A stretch of DNA of 64,000 nucleotides from positions 8,685,712-8,749,711 of the forward strand of contig JASXTE010000008.1 of NCBI GenBank assembly GCA_030280995.1, written 5' to 3'. Below, piece by piece: positions 1-10,312 of the stretch (its first letter is position 1; each line of letters opens with the position of its first letter). This DNA is from Hemileia vastatrix (Eukaryota; Basidiomycota; Pucciniomycetes; Pucciniales; Zaghouaniaceae). Position numbers and translations under genes: made by a program. The notes beneath the pieces are model-generated. The model saw nothing but the letters and a program-made list of their open reading frames with translations, did not search any database and was not told where the DNA came from.

Positions 1-13
1 CAATAAAAAAATG

Positions 14-427
14 CTAAGATTTTTTCTTTTTGTATTTTTTCAACAGAGCAGGCAGATTTGAAATTTCTTTGCCAGGTATCCATGCATCATGTTCAGATGA
101 TTTGTTCTTATATCTCAATAAATATTCAGTACCTCTTTCAGAAGTGATAATTCTATCATTGAGAATTTTATCAATTTCTGCTGTTTCTGTGACTTCCTGA
201 GGGTTCTTCTTAGGTCTTCCCCTTCTTTTTGGAAATAAGTCACTGTTGGAAGTATAAGGTTTAAGCAAAGAAATGGGAAAGACAGGATGTTTCCTATCAT
301 ATGGAGAATACAATACAACTTCTACTGCATTATCACCAACCATTCTTTTAACAACAAATGGTCCTACAAAAGGATCTTTTAATTTGTGGTTACCTTGTAA
401 ATTGAAATGGACAGTAGAGATCAACAC
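14..427 (-). CDS. C-terminal chromodomain part of the A1 integrase (separated by a frameshift)
   Basis: This is the natural C-terminus of the A1 polyprotein in the shifted frame; the frame is open back to the deletion at 495/496, so the Met at 427 is not a real start. It shows the integrase GPY/F-type motif (KDPFVGPFVV), a basic patch PKRRGRPKK and a chromodomain-like end with EYLLRYK and DAWIPGKEI. In chromoviruses such domains steer integration toward heterochromatin, which suits the nesting of this family in other repeats. The second cage aromatic is Tyr (RYK) where many chromodomains have Trp. Identity is firm; it would be translated only as part of Gag-Pol. Confidence 0.85.
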   Translation of the reverse strand: MLISTVHFNLQGNHKLKDPFVGPFVVKRMVGDNAVEVVLYSPYDRKHPVFPISLLKPYTSNSDLFPKRRGRPKKNPQEVTETAEIDKILNDRIITSERGTEYLLRYKNKSSEHDAWIPGKEISNLPALLKKYKKKKS

Positions 428-3400
428 TTCATCACCCTTGTTAAATGTGTATTCTTTATGGGATTTATCCCATCTTTTCTTTTCATATTCAAATGTTTAT
501 CAATACAACTCTGAGCATGTTTTCTGCATAGCTGTTGCATTTGCATAAAAGATTTGACACCAGGGTGTAGTTCCAACTTAGGTAATTTATTATTGAGAAT
601 TTGAGCAGGAGTGTTTGGGACATAACCTAACCAAAGCTCAAAAGGCTTTTTCTCAGTGACAGAATGAACAGTGCTATTATATGCAAATTCAAGACCAGGC
701 AAAAGAGTGACCCAATCATGAGTAAATCTGTCATTGTCTTTATATTCTAAACCAAAGGCACAATACCTTCTAATCATATCTTCCAGAGTTTGAATCATTC
801 TTTCAGCTAGACCATCAGTCTGAGGATGGTGAGCTGTAGACAATTTTAGCTCACAGCCACAAATATCCATCAAAGAGGTCCAAAACTCAGAAGTGAATTT
901 TGGATCCCTATCAGAGATAATGGCTTTTGGAAAACCAATAATATTAAACATGTAAGACCACCATAAGAAAGCTAGTTCTTTGGTGGATACATCTTTGTGG
1001 GTTGGAATAAATTTGCACATTTTTGTGAATCTATCAACTATTACCCAACAAGAGTTAAAGCTGTCTTTACCTGCAACAGGAAGACCAGTGACAAAATCCA
1101 TATTAATGATTTGCCAGGGAGCACTAGGTGCTTCAATATGTTGTAATAACCCTGCTCTCTTACCTGTTAATCTTTTAGATTTTTGGCAGGAATCACAAGA
1201 TTCAACATATAATTTTGTGTCTTCAGACATATTAGCCCACCATGCAGTGTTTTTGATTCTAATCAATGTTTTTTCAAGATCAAAATGACCAGCTAATATG
1301 TCATCATGACAAAGTTTGAGGATAGTTTCTTTCATTGAAGGAGGAATAACAATAACATTGGTAAGCTTCCTTCTATAATAAATATAACCATCTTCAATAG
1401 AAAACTTTCCTTTATTTAAAGCATTTTGGTATTTTGAAGGAAGAGTTTTTATTAATGCTTGAATTGAAGCATTGTTAGGATCATTCAAAATAGTAACTAA
1501 TTTATTTAAGTCAGAATCTTTATCATATGAATCCAGTATTAACTGTAATAACTCTTCTTCCATATCAACTATAAATATACCATGTATATGAACAGTGTCA
1601 TCCTCAGGTACATAAGCAGGATTGGAGTCATTATTTGGCAGAGGCAATCTGGAGAGCATATCAACATTAGAGTGAACATTTCCAGCTCTGTGGATAATAG
1701 TCATCCTTCCTCTGTATTCCTGAACAGCAAGTTGCCACCTGAACATATGTCTGTTAGGTGTTTTGAGGTTTAAGAGAGATTTCACAGCACTACAGTCAGT
1801 TACCAACTCAAATTTTTGGTCATCCAAGTAGTAATGAAGTTTCTCAAGAGCCCAAACAACTGCTAAGCACTCTAATTGAGTGGCACCATATTTCAATTCA
1901 CTATTTCTTAAGGTTCTTGAAATATAACAAATTACAACCTCTGAGGATTTATCATTAATAATTTGCTTTTGGTGAAGGGCAGCACCCAGACCAATAAAGC
2001 TAGCATCTGTATAAAGTACAAATGGTTTGTTAAAATCTGGGAGAGCCAATATAGGGGCTGACATTAAGCAATTTTTCAATGTATTAAAAGCTTTTTGACA
2101 GTCATCATTCCAGAGAAAAGCAACATCTTTTCTGGTTAGTTTTGTAAGAGGCAAGGCTATGACCTGATAATTTTTAATATATTGTCTATAATAGCCACAC
2201 ATACCTAAAAAACTTTGGATTTCTCTTACAGAAGTTGGTGCTTTCACATTTTGAATGGCAGCAACTTTATTATGGTCTACACAAATTTGTAAGCCTGACA
2301 CAACATGGCCAAGGACTTTCAAAGATTGAAAACCAAATTTACACTTTTTTAAAGATAAGGTCATATTGATTTCATCCATTTTTTGGAAAACTCTATTTAA
2401 ATGAATCATATGTTCATCAAAAGTTTTAGAAAAAACAATAATATCATCAATATAAACCATGAGCCAACCTTCAATAATTTCTTGATGGAAAGTGTTATCC
2501 ATGACTTTCTGGAAAACTGAAGGAGCATTTTTAGGGCCAAATGGCATCCTAACATACTTATATATTCCCATATGAGTAGCAATAAGCAAAAAATTTTGAG
2601 AATTTTTCTCAACTGGAACTTGATGATAACCTTTATTACCATCCAGACAACTAATAAATTTTGCACCTTGCAAGGTAGCATGTATTGAATTAATTCTGTG
2701 TAAAGGATAAATATCATCAACAGTATAAGTATTTAAAGCTCTGTAATCCCCACATAATCTAGCTTTATCTTTTTCATATGAAATTAAGACTGGGGAGATG
2801 ACACAATATTTGGGGGTGACATCCACTTTCTCAATGATATTCATTTTCAATAATGTTTCAATATTATCTTCAATATCTTTTCTTTTTGATGGAGAAGCAG
2901 GATATGGTTTTTTCTTAAGGGAAGGAGGAATATCACTTAAATTACAGGATAAGGTAATTTTCATCTCTTCCTGAACAATTCCCAAGACATGAGAACCATG
3001 AGCAAAAGCCATAGGGAAAGAGGTAATAGAGGCAACAATAGAATCCTTTTGTTCATTAGTCAAATGATCACCAAAAGAAGCGGTATTTATTTCATGTAAT
3101 AAATCATCCATTTCAGTTGTTGTTCTACCTTTACATTGGGTCAGTGAGTTACAAGATTTCAACAAATGCCCAGAAGGTTTAGGAGAAGAAATTTTGAATT
3201 TTCTTTTCCCATTCATTCCTAAGGTAAAGCAATTATTTGCTGGGTCTAGTTTCACACCAAACATGGTTAAAATATCATTTCCCATAATAAACCAATTGCT
3301 CAAATTATCATTTTTCATGACAACAAATTCACAAATAGCTCTGACAAAACCACCATTATATTTGAAGAATACAGAGGTTTTGTATTTGCCAATAGGAAAT

Positions 3401-6180
3401 AAGGTAGAACCATACCCTCTCCATTTTTCAGAATTTATAGGCAATAATTTACTCAAATATTCCTTATCCACTGAAGCCAAAGCTTTTTCAGATACTACAC
3501 TTCCTCCAGCACCAGAATCAAGAACTACATCAACATTTTTACCATTAATGATAACAGGTGCCTTTAAAGGGGATATAGGAATAGAATTGTTAGTAATATC
3601 TTTAATTATCTCAGCATTTTCTACTGAAGATAAATTCAATACACAATCTTCAGATATATTATTTAAATAATGGACATCATGTTCCAACATTAAAACATCT
3701 TTAACAGATTCATTGTCATAGGAGATATTACTTTCACAGTCACTGGAAGAATTATTGACATCAAGTTCAATTTCATCAGTGTCTTCATTTTGTTCAACAA
3801 GATGAATTTTCTTGTCACAAACATGACCCTTCTGCCACGGTTTGTTACATTTATAACAAGTATTTGTTGCATATTTTTTAGGTGCAACTGGGGCAGAGGG
3901 TTTACCAGATTTTTCTGGGAGCTTTATAGAAGGTTTATTCTGATCATTATAAGATTTACTAAGGTAATTCTTTGGTTCATATCTATGGTTGAGTAGTACT
4001 TCATTACAGATATTAATGAAAGAAGAAGTTTCCCTTACATGCTCAGTTCTAGCAACAATCAAATCCCTAAGAGAATTTGGTAATTTATACAAGATTTTAT
4101 CTCTCCAAATATCATAATCCATCTTTGGATCAATTGCTCTAAGGATTTTAGTTATTTTCATCAGAAAAACAATGGGCTTTTCAACAGAGGAGGATACATA
4201 TCTAGTATTCTCATACAGTCTTTGCTGAGCCAACCTGAATTTTGAACCACCAAATTGATTCTCAATCAAGGATTTCCAATCATTCCATGTATAATGATTG
4301 TTATCTAAGAGGACAGATTCATACCACATCAAGGCTACATTGGAAAATAAAGAAATTAGCTTAGAAACAATTTCCTCATCAGGTAGTTTATAAGATCTCT
4401 TTAAATTATCAATTCTTTGGATAAAGTGTTGCCAATCAGAGGAAGAATCACCATCAAAGGTAGGATATTGGTCTAACTTAGGCCAATTTTTCTGACTACT
4501 GGGATGGTCCACTTTTTGGTTTGAATTATTCATTAGTAATAATTCCTGAAGTTTAGCCAGGTGTTCAGAAATTTCATTATTTACAGAAACAGCTGGTGCA
4601 TGAACATCACAAGATTGTTTGCTAGTAGCAAAAGATTTTACAGACTCATTGTCAGTTTGTTTAATGGTTGAAATATGAGGAAGAAAGGATGAACTTTGTT
4701 CAGGTTTTTTCCCTTTATTTTTATGCAGCTTACTTGCAGAAATCTCATTTAATTCATTTTTGATGGTTAAGGATGAGAACTTTTCCTGTAGGTCAGACAC
4801 ATAGTTTCTTATTCTTGGAATTTCAGACATCTGGTCATTCACTTTTGCAAGAGATAGAACATTTCTGTCCTCAGAAACTGAGTGTTTGGTACTTAGTGCA
4901 TGGAAGTCATTTTTTAGTTTCTTCAACTCATTTTGTAGAGATTTTATTTCATTTTTGAATGAATAATTTTCCTCAATAAGGGGTTTCAATTCACTCAATG
5001 TCTTATGCAGACTGATATTTCTATCTGAGATAGCTCTATGGTCACTTCTTATTTGTTTTTGTTGACTAAGAACAATATTCAAGGTTTCTTTGATTTTTAA
5101 ATAAGCTGTATCTTGTACAGAAGAACTCACTCTACATTGCAAGTGTAAATTATTTAATCTATCATTTTCATGGATTAACACATCTCTCACATGTTTGTCT
5201 TTCACAATATTAAAATCAAGGGTATCTTTCAAAATTTCCTCAGAAGTTTTTTCAATTAAGTTATAGATTTCAGGGGGAACAGAATCATTTTTAATTGCAA
5301 GAGAAGGATTAATTAAAGATGTAGAAGTTAAATGTAAAGGTTCATCAAATGACAATTTGCTAATTACATCAATAGGGCTACTAGTTACAGGAAGCTGTCT
5401 TTTAACAGGTTTAACTGTTCTTTCACCATGTTCAATAATATTACCTGCAGAAGAAGATTTATTAGAAAATATACCCAAGTGACTATCAACCAAATTACTT
5501 ACCATGGCAGAGGAGGAAACTTCCCCTGGGACTGGGTTTGGGATTGTGCTTGGGCCTTCTTTCTCCTGCTTTGTTGGTAGGGATGAGGAGGTGGATGGAA
5601 ATTGGGTGTTCTGGATGGGCCAGGCTGATGATGGGGAGGGTGTTGCACATTCTGTTGGTAGTGACTCATTAGATAATCCCATTTCCATTGCTCTACTTCC
5701 ATAGTATTTGGATTTTGGATGGTTGAGCTGGGTGGCTGTGAAGGTTGAGCCTGAAATTGAAGCTGATTGGGAGGCAATTGAGGAGGGGCCTGGGCCTGAA
5801 TCTGGTTCCTGAGTTCTTGGACCTGATCCCACAATGTGTCTACCTTTGCTTTGTACGTCATATTTTCTGTCTTCAACTCTTTTATATGACTGGATAGGTT
5901 GCTGATTTGTTGTGGCAGAGGAAGCTTTTTTATTTTGAAGCCTTTTGGAAGACCTTCTTGAGGCACTAGAGGCTTTACTTCCTTCTGTGGTACTGGGGGA
6001 AGGGGGTTTGGTTTGTTTGCATTTCCTGTCATTTCCACATCCTGCAGTATGTGAATTCTTTGTGTTAACATAAGATTTTTTATGACCAACTTTAGAAGAA
6101 CTTACAGTGTCAGCATCATAGTCAATTTCTATTTCATCCACTTGCATGTTATCCATTTTTTCTGTCAAATTGTTGGACAT
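421..6180 (-). CDS. Ty3/Gypsy Gag-Pol polyprotein of A1, frameshifted near its C-terminus
   Basis: A single open frame of 1,919 codons encodes capsid and replication enzymes without a stop or shift between Gag and Pol. Seen in order: a Ser/Pro/Thr-rich N-terminus (about 1-300), a probable coiled coil (about 320-480), the Gag core beginning WPKLDQYPTFDG near 567, a CCHC knuckle CYKCNKPWQKGHVC near 772, protease DSGAG near 885, reverse transcriptase with YIDD near 1241, RNase H with TDASF near 1388, an integrase H-H-C-C finger near 1610-1660, and the integrase core with acidic residues in NMDF, SDRDPKF and GLAERM (about 1695-1785). Against element A2, one base is missing at 495/496, so the last 25 or so residues before the stop at 421 are out of frame and the GPF/chromodomain part is cut off. 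The start at 6,180 is the first Met after a candidate splice acceptor. Catalytic motifs look intact. Confidence 0.93.
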   Translation of the reverse strand: MSNNLTEKMDNMQVDEIEIDYDADTVSSSKVGHKKSYVNTKNSHTAGCGNDRKCKQTKPPSPSTTEGSKASSASRRSSKRLQNKKASSATTNQQPIQSYKRVEDRKYDVQSKGRHIVGSGPRTQEPDSGPGPSSIASQSASISGSTFTATQLNHPKSKYYGSRAMEMGLSNESLPTECATPSPSSAWPIQNTQFPSTSSSLPTKQEKEGPSTIPNPVPGEVSSSAMVSNLVDSHLGIFSNKSSSAGNIIEHGERTVKPVKRQLPVTSSPIDVISKLSFDEPLHLTSTSLINPSLAIKNDSVPPEIYNLIEKTSEEILKDTLDFNIVKDKHVRDVLIHENDRLNNLHLQCRVSSSVQDTAYLKIKETLNIVLSQQKQIRSDHRAISDRNISLHKTLSELKPLIEENYSFKNEIKSLQNELKKLKNDFHALSTKHSVSEDRNVLSLAKVNDQMSEIPRIRNYVSDLQEKFSSLTIKNELNEISASKLHKNKGKKPEQSSSFLPHISTIKQTDNESVKSFATSKQSCDVHAPAVSVNNEISEHLAKLQELLLMNNSNQKVDHPSSQKNWPKLDQYPTFDGDSSSDWQHFIQRIDNLKRSYKLPDEEIVSKLISLFSNVALMWYESVLLDNNHYTWNDWKSLIENQFGGSKFRLAQQRLYENTRYVSSSVEKPIVFLMKITKILRAIDPKMDYDIWRDKILYKLPNSLRDLIVARTEHVRETSSFINICNEVLLNHRYEPKNYLSKSYNDQNKPSIKLPEKSGKPSAPVAPKKYATNTCYKCNKPWQKGHVCDKKIHLVEQNEDTDEIELDVNNSSSDCESNISYDNESVKDVLMLEHDVHYLNNISEDCVLNLSSVENAEIIKDITNNSIPISPLKAPVIINGKNVDVVLDSGAGGSVVSEKALASVDKEYLSKLLPINSEKWRGYGSTLFPIGKYKTSVFFKYNGGFVRAICEFVVMKNDNLSNWFIMGNDILTMFGVKLDPANNCFTLGMNGKRKFKISSPKPSGHLLKSCNSLTQCKGRTTTEMDDLLHEINTASFGDHLTNEQKDSIVASITSFPMAFAHGSHVLGIVQEEMKITLSCNLSDIPPSLKKKPYPASPSKRKDIEDNIETLLKMNIIEKVDVTPKYCVISPVLISYEKDKARLCGDYRALNTYTVDDIYPLHRINSIHATLQGAKFISCLDGNKGYHQVPVEKNSQNFLLIATHMGIYKYVRMPFGPKNAPSVFQKVMDNTFHQEIIEGWLMVYIDDIIVFSKTFDEHMIHLNRVFQKMDEINMTLSLKKCKFGFQSLKVLGHVVSGLQICVDHNKVAAIQNVKAPTSVREIQSFLGMCGYYRQYIKNYQVIALPLTKLTRKDVAFLWNDDCQKAFNTLKNCLMSAPILALPDFNKPFVLYTDASFIGLGAALHQKQIINDKSSEVVICYISRTLRNSELKYGATQLECLAVVWALEKLHYYLDDQKFELVTDCSAVKSLLNLKTPNRHMFRWQLAVQEYRGRMTIIHRAGNVHSNVDMLSRLPLPNNDSNPAYVPEDDTVHIHGIFIVDMEEELLQLILDSYDKDSDLNKLVTILNDPNNASIQALIKTLPSKYQNALNKGKFSIEDGYIYYRRKLTNVIVIPPSMKETILKLCHDDILAGHFDLEKTLIRIKNTAWWANMSEDTKLYVESCDSCQKSKRLTGKRAGLLQHIEAPSAPWQIINMDFVTGLPVAGKDSFNSCWVIVDRFTKMCKFIPTHKDVSTKELAFLWWSYMFNIIGFPKAIISDRDPKFTSEFWTSLMDICGCELKLSTAHHPQTDGLAERMIQTLEDMIRRYCAFGLEYKDNDRFTHDWVTLLPGLEFAYNSTVHSVTEKKPFELWLGYVPNTPAQILNNKLPKLELHPGVKSFMQMQQLCRKHAQSCIDKHLNMKRKDGINPIKNTHLTRVMKC

Positions 6181-6871
6181 ACTAGTGGGAAGATTAATAT
6201 TTTACTTTGTACTTTATAAAAAAATAATCAAAGTTAGTCAATAATTGCTCCAAATAATATAAAAAATTTTTTAATTAATTAAATTATAGAAAAAATAACT
6301 TTCAATATAAAGTAATAATTAAAAAAAATTAATTTTTTTAAAAAAAATGGATTGCAAGTTTAAATTGGGAATAACAAGTTAGTTAATTCAACCAATTAAT
6401 TACCAATATTAAATATGGCAATATATTGGGACTAAGCACAATGTCTTAAGTCAACCAAAATTAACAATAATTAATTAATAAAAAAAAAATTAAATTAATA
6501 ATTCAATTTGTATTAATAATAATGTCAATTCTTCTAGGACTAAGAGGATTTAACACTCTATAATGGTCGACTAGGAAAAAAAAAATTTAAAAATTGAACA
6601 CTTACACTCAGTGAATCAGCAATTAAGCCACAATCACTGTTATTGCAATAAAAATATAGTAATATGAGTGAGAGGCGCAAAGGTGAACTTACTATAGTGA
6701 TCGAAAAATCACTTCAAAATAATATAAAAATTAATATTATATAAACCTAAGATGTCGAACCCAAGTTCGAAACACAGTCGCGGCAAAAGTTTCGTTTTGC
6801 TAGGTGGTCCGTGCGTTTTGTCGTTCGTCGCCAGGCTTCGATCGTCGTCGTCGTTTGGAAAGGCCCTCAGT
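6181..6871 (-). other. A1 leader with candidate 5' UTR intron
   Basis: Untranslated region between the 5' LTR and the Gag start. On the minus strand it holds a donor-like GTAAGT after CACTGAGT (near 6,600) and ends in CTTCCCACTAG just before the ATG region, so most of it could be removed as an intron. It contains the recurring GTTGAC...TAGTCC motif also seen in the A2 and D leaders. The sequence next to the LTR (TGAGGGCCTTTCC) is the primer-site position but is not a canonical TGG-type site. No ORF of note. Confidence 0.55.
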
Positions 6872-8011
6872 TGTCGGCTGGTCGTCTAGAAGAAGGAGAA
6901 GGATAGAAGAAAGAAAAGAGAGGAGGAGAAGGAGGAAAGGAGTATGGGTAATAAAACAAATAAAATTTAATAAAATTATTTAATTTATTGAGAGAAAGGC
7001 AACAACGAGTGAGCTGAAGAGAAATGACAATTTGGTTTTATAAATATTAATATTATTTAAGTAAGAATTCTGCGCGGCAACCAATATAATTACTATCAGA
7101 CTTAAAGCAACCTTTAAATTGTTATATAAAATTTTAATTAGAATTTTATTACTAATAAAAAGAATATAAACGTAATAAAAATTGTATTTAAATTGTTGAG
7201 TGTATAATAAGTGATAAGGCTACAGGGGATTATCCAAGGCCCTTTTATAGGCAATGGGTCCTCTGAAGCGCTACTATATCAGTAAATACAATGATTAGAA
7301 AGGAATAAAACAAATATATCAAAAGAGTAAATGAAACATAACAATATAGAGAAAAACATGAAACAATTAATTAAAAGCCCAATTAAGAATCCAATTTCCC
7401 CGCCATTAATCCCCAAATCAGTAAGTGACAATAGTAAATAACTAAACAAGAGTGGAAACATAGGAACTATGAGAAATATAATTCCCAACAGATGGTACAT
7501 CCTGATTAGAGGACATTTTAAGTGAAACAAAAAATAACTTGACGCAACAAAACAAGCAATTAATCTCAATTTAGTTCAAATTAATTTATTTGTTTTTTCT
7601 AACACAATTAAGGGTCAAAAGAAGCGTCCTTAATAATTGTTTAGTATCATATGAGAGGTATTAGTTAATATATAAATTTAAGTAATTAATTTAAATATAT
7701 TATAAATCAAATTTACACTTGTAATTATAATATATGTTTTTTAATTAATTAAATATAAATTTATAATTATTAAATATATAAAAATTCGCCATTATTTGTA
7801 GAATATATTATATTATGCTCAATTTAATTGTATATAAAAATATATATAGCCAATAAATTTAATGTAACATTTGTATATAATAAAATTTTTATATAATTTC
7901 ATTATGTAATAAAATATTAAGTTATATTCATTAAATACAAGTCTTACCCACTCTTTAAGGTTTTATAATTTATATATCATTTACTGGACTCCTGGAATAG
8001 CCTGGCTGACA
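6872..8011 (-). repeat. 5' LTR of A1 (family A)
   Basis: Reading on the minus strand the LTR starts TGTCAGCCAGGCTATTCC at 8,011 and ends CCGACA at 6,872, about 1,140 bp. The same start occurs at 19,334, 28,265 and 62,701. It has a TATA box (TATAAAAG on the minus strand, 7,242-7,249) followed by the GGGCCTTGG stretch shared with the other A LTRs. Its right end touches element B without intervening sequence. Confidence 0.88.
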
Positions 8012-8023
8012 GTACCAGTTTTT

Positions 8024-10312
8024 ATGAAACACTCTGATGATAAACCAATGATTGAACATGAACATAGTGTTATGGGCTCTGAGAATATAAAATCAGTAAA
8101 AGATGAGATAAATGATCATCTTTCTAAAGTAAGTGAATTACTCAATATTCCTCAGGTTAGGGAAGCAAAAACTAGCCAAAAGAACTGGCCTAAGTTAGAT
8201 CAGTACCCTTCTTTTGACGGGGATTCAAAATCTGATTGGCAACAATTCATACAAAGAATTGATAACTTAAAATTTTCATACAAATTACCTGATGAAGAAA
8301 TTACTTCAAAGTTAATATCTTTATTTACAGATGTGGCCTTATTATGGTTTGAATCTGTATTGAGTGAGGGAATTAATTACTCCTGGAATGAATGGAAGGC
8401 ACTAATTGAAAGGCAATTTGGTGGCCCAAAATTTAGAATCACTCAACAAAGACTGTATGAAAGGGCCAGATATAATCCAAATGCTGGAGATAAACCCATG
8501 GTCTTCTTAATGAATTTAATAAAAATCATGAAAGCTATGGATCCAAAAATGGATTATGAAGAGTGGAAAGAAAAAATAATATACAAATTGCCTATATCAG
8601 TTAGAGACATTATTGTTGCTAGAACTGAAACTGTCAGAGACACCTCTGGATTCATTAATATATGCAATGAGATATTATTAAACCACAAATATGAAACCAA
8701 GTATAGTAATTACAGACAAAGTGTTGACGTGGTAAAACCTACTACAAGTAAGTTACCAGTGGAAAAGAAAAAACCTTCAGCTCCCCTTGTCCCTAAGAGA
8801 CAAGAAAATAACACTTGTTACAAATGTAATGAACCTTGGGTTAAAGGTCACACGTGTAAGAAAAGAATAAATGTTATTGAAACCTCACAGAATTCTGAAC
8901 CTAGTAATCATGAAGATGAGAATGTGGAATCCAGTGAGGATTGCAAGAGTAACATATCTTACAGTGATGATGAAAATGAGATATTTGTATTAGAACAGGA
9001 TATAATGTTCCTGAATGATGCTATACCTCATACAGACACATCTTTAACTTCTATAGAGGAAGCTGAAATAATTAAAGATGTATCTCATGATACTTACAAA
9101 ATAACACCTATCAGAGCACCTATTATCATATGTGGAAAAGAAATGAATGCCATTCTTGACACTGGGGCTGCAGGTAGTGTAGTTTCACTTAATGCATTAA
9201 TGAAACTTGATAGTAAGTACCAGGAAAAACTAGAACCTGTTCAGACAAAGAACTGGAGGGGTTTTGGTTCAGTATTAAATCCAATTGGCAAATACAAAAC
9301 TGCTGTATTCTTTAAATATAATAATGGATATGTTAGAGCAGTTTGTGAATTTGTAGTAATGGATAATAATAATTGTAGTGATTGGTTTATTATTGGCAAT
9401 GATTTATTGACAAAATTTGGCATTAAACTAGATCCTGCAAACAGTTGTTTCACCATAGGGGTGAATGGTAAAAGGAAATTCAAAATATGTTCTGAAAATT
9501 CAGTATATGCCATTTCTCCTAGAGAAGAACAACTGCAAGGTGGAAGAACCACCAATGAAGTGGGTGAATTGGAAAATGAAATCCAAAAGGCCTCTTTCAG
9601 TCCTCAACTCTCAAAAATTGAACAAGAAGATATTTTGAGATTGATTAAATCATATCCTATGGCATTTGCTCATGGCTCAAATGAACTAGGATTGGTCAAA
9701 GACCATGAGATGAAAATCTCTTTAAGCTGTGATCTGGATAATATTCCTGGCAGTTTAAAAAAGAAACCTTACCCAGCATCTCCTGCAAAAAGGAAAGATA
9801 TTGAAGACAATATAAAATTGTTGTTGGAAATGGGTATTGTTGAAAAAGTGGACACAACACCTAAGTATTGTGTCATTTCACCAGTATTAATCTCTTATGA
9901 AAAAGATAAGGCAAGATTATGCGGTGATTATAGAGCTCTGAATATATATACAGTAGATGATATTTACCCTCTACCAAGGATAGCTTCTATCCATGCTACC
10001 TTACAAGGAGCAAAATATATTTCCTGTCTGGATGGGAACAAGGTTTACCACCAGATTCCTGTGGAAAGAAATTCTCAAAATTACTTAATAATAACCACAC
10101 ATATGGGTATATATAAGTATGTGAGAATGCCATTTGGCCCAAAGAATGCCCCTTCAGTCTTCCAAAAATTGATGGATAGTGTTTTTCATCAGGAAATGGT
10201 TGAAGGATGGTTATTGGTCTATATTGATGACATCATAGTGTTTTCAAAGACATATGATGAACATTTAAATCACCTGAAAAGAGTCTTTAAAAAATGGATG
10301 AAATTAATATGA
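8024..10312 (+). CDS. Gag-protease-reverse transcriptase part of element B (truncated, frameshifted)
   Basis: Encodes the Gag core (WPKLDQYPSFDGDS near residue 50), a zinc knuckle CYKCNEPWVKGHTC near 264, protease ILDTGAAGS near 377 and reverse transcriptase with YIDDIIVFSK near 733. The Met at 8,024 is only the first available one after the A1 junction; the true N-terminus of several hundred residues is absent. The frame is lost near 10,290 in an A-run: six A's where the related elements need seven, so the last residues are out of frame and the protein continues in the frame starting 10,294. Catalytic residues look intact. A sequencing homopolymer error is an alternative to true decay. Confidence 0.9.
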   Translation: MKHSDDKPMIEHEHSVMGSENIKSVKDEINDHLSKVSELLNIPQVREAKTSQKNWPKLDQYPSFDGDSKSDWQQFIQRIDNLKFSYKLPDEEITSKLISLFTDVALLWFESVLSEGINYSWNEWKALIERQFGGPKFRITQQRLYERARYNPNAGDKPMVFLMNLIKIMKAMDPKMDYEEWKEKIIYKLPISVRDIIVARTETVRDTSGFINICNEILLNHKYETKYSNYRQSVDVVKPTTSKLPVEKKKPSAPLVPKRQENNTCYKCNEPWVKGHTCKKRINVIETSQNSEPSNHEDENVESSEDCKSNISYSDDENEIFVLEQDIMFLNDAIPHTDTSLTSIEEAEIIKDVSHDTYKITPIRAPIIICGKEMNAILDTGAAGSVVSLNALMKLDSKYQEKLEPVQTKNWRGFGSVLNPIGKYKTAVFFKYNNGYVRAVCEFVVMDNNNCSDWFIIGNDLLTKFGIKLDPANSCFTIGVNGKRKFKICSENSVYAISPREEQLQGGRTTNEVGELENEIQKASFSPQLSKIEQEDILRLIKSYPMAFAHGSNELGLVKDHEMKISLSCDLDNIPGSLKKKPYPASPAKRKDIEDNIKLLLEMGIVEKVDTTPKYCVISPVLISYEKDKARLCGDYRALNIYTVDDIYPLPRIASIHATLQGAKYISCLDGNKVYHQIPVERNSQNYLIITTHMGIYKYVRMPFGPKNAPSVFQKLMDSVFHQEMVEGWLLVYIDDIIVFSKTYDEHLNHLKRVFKKWMKLI

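Larger units (their letters stand above)
1..8011 (-). mobile_element. Ty3/Gypsy chromodomain retrotransposon A1 (minus strand, 3' end outside the window)
   Basis: The element reads leftward: 5' LTR (6,872-8,011), leader (6,181-6,871), one long Gag-Pol frame and a chromodomain tail ending at position 14. The 3' LTR lies off the left edge. It interrupts element B: the LTR end at 8,011 abuts the middle of B's gag, and the five bases after it (GTACC) are the candidate target duplication, not checkable here because the other side is missing. Its coding region is the best preserved in the window, with one 1-base deletion, so it is probably the youngest Ty3 insertion. Confidence 0.93.

Noticed and set aside
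980..5704. Plus-strand frames opposite the A1 Gag-Pol (for example 980-1288, 3194-3670, 5504-5704)
   Set aside because: Antisense shadows of a clear retrotransposon polyprotein. The minus-strand alternative at 5,499-6,089 is likewise an overlapping frame.
6740..6800. tRNA-like GTTCGAA sequence in the A1 leader
   Set aside because: Only a T-arm-like heptamer; no cloverleaf can be drawn around it.
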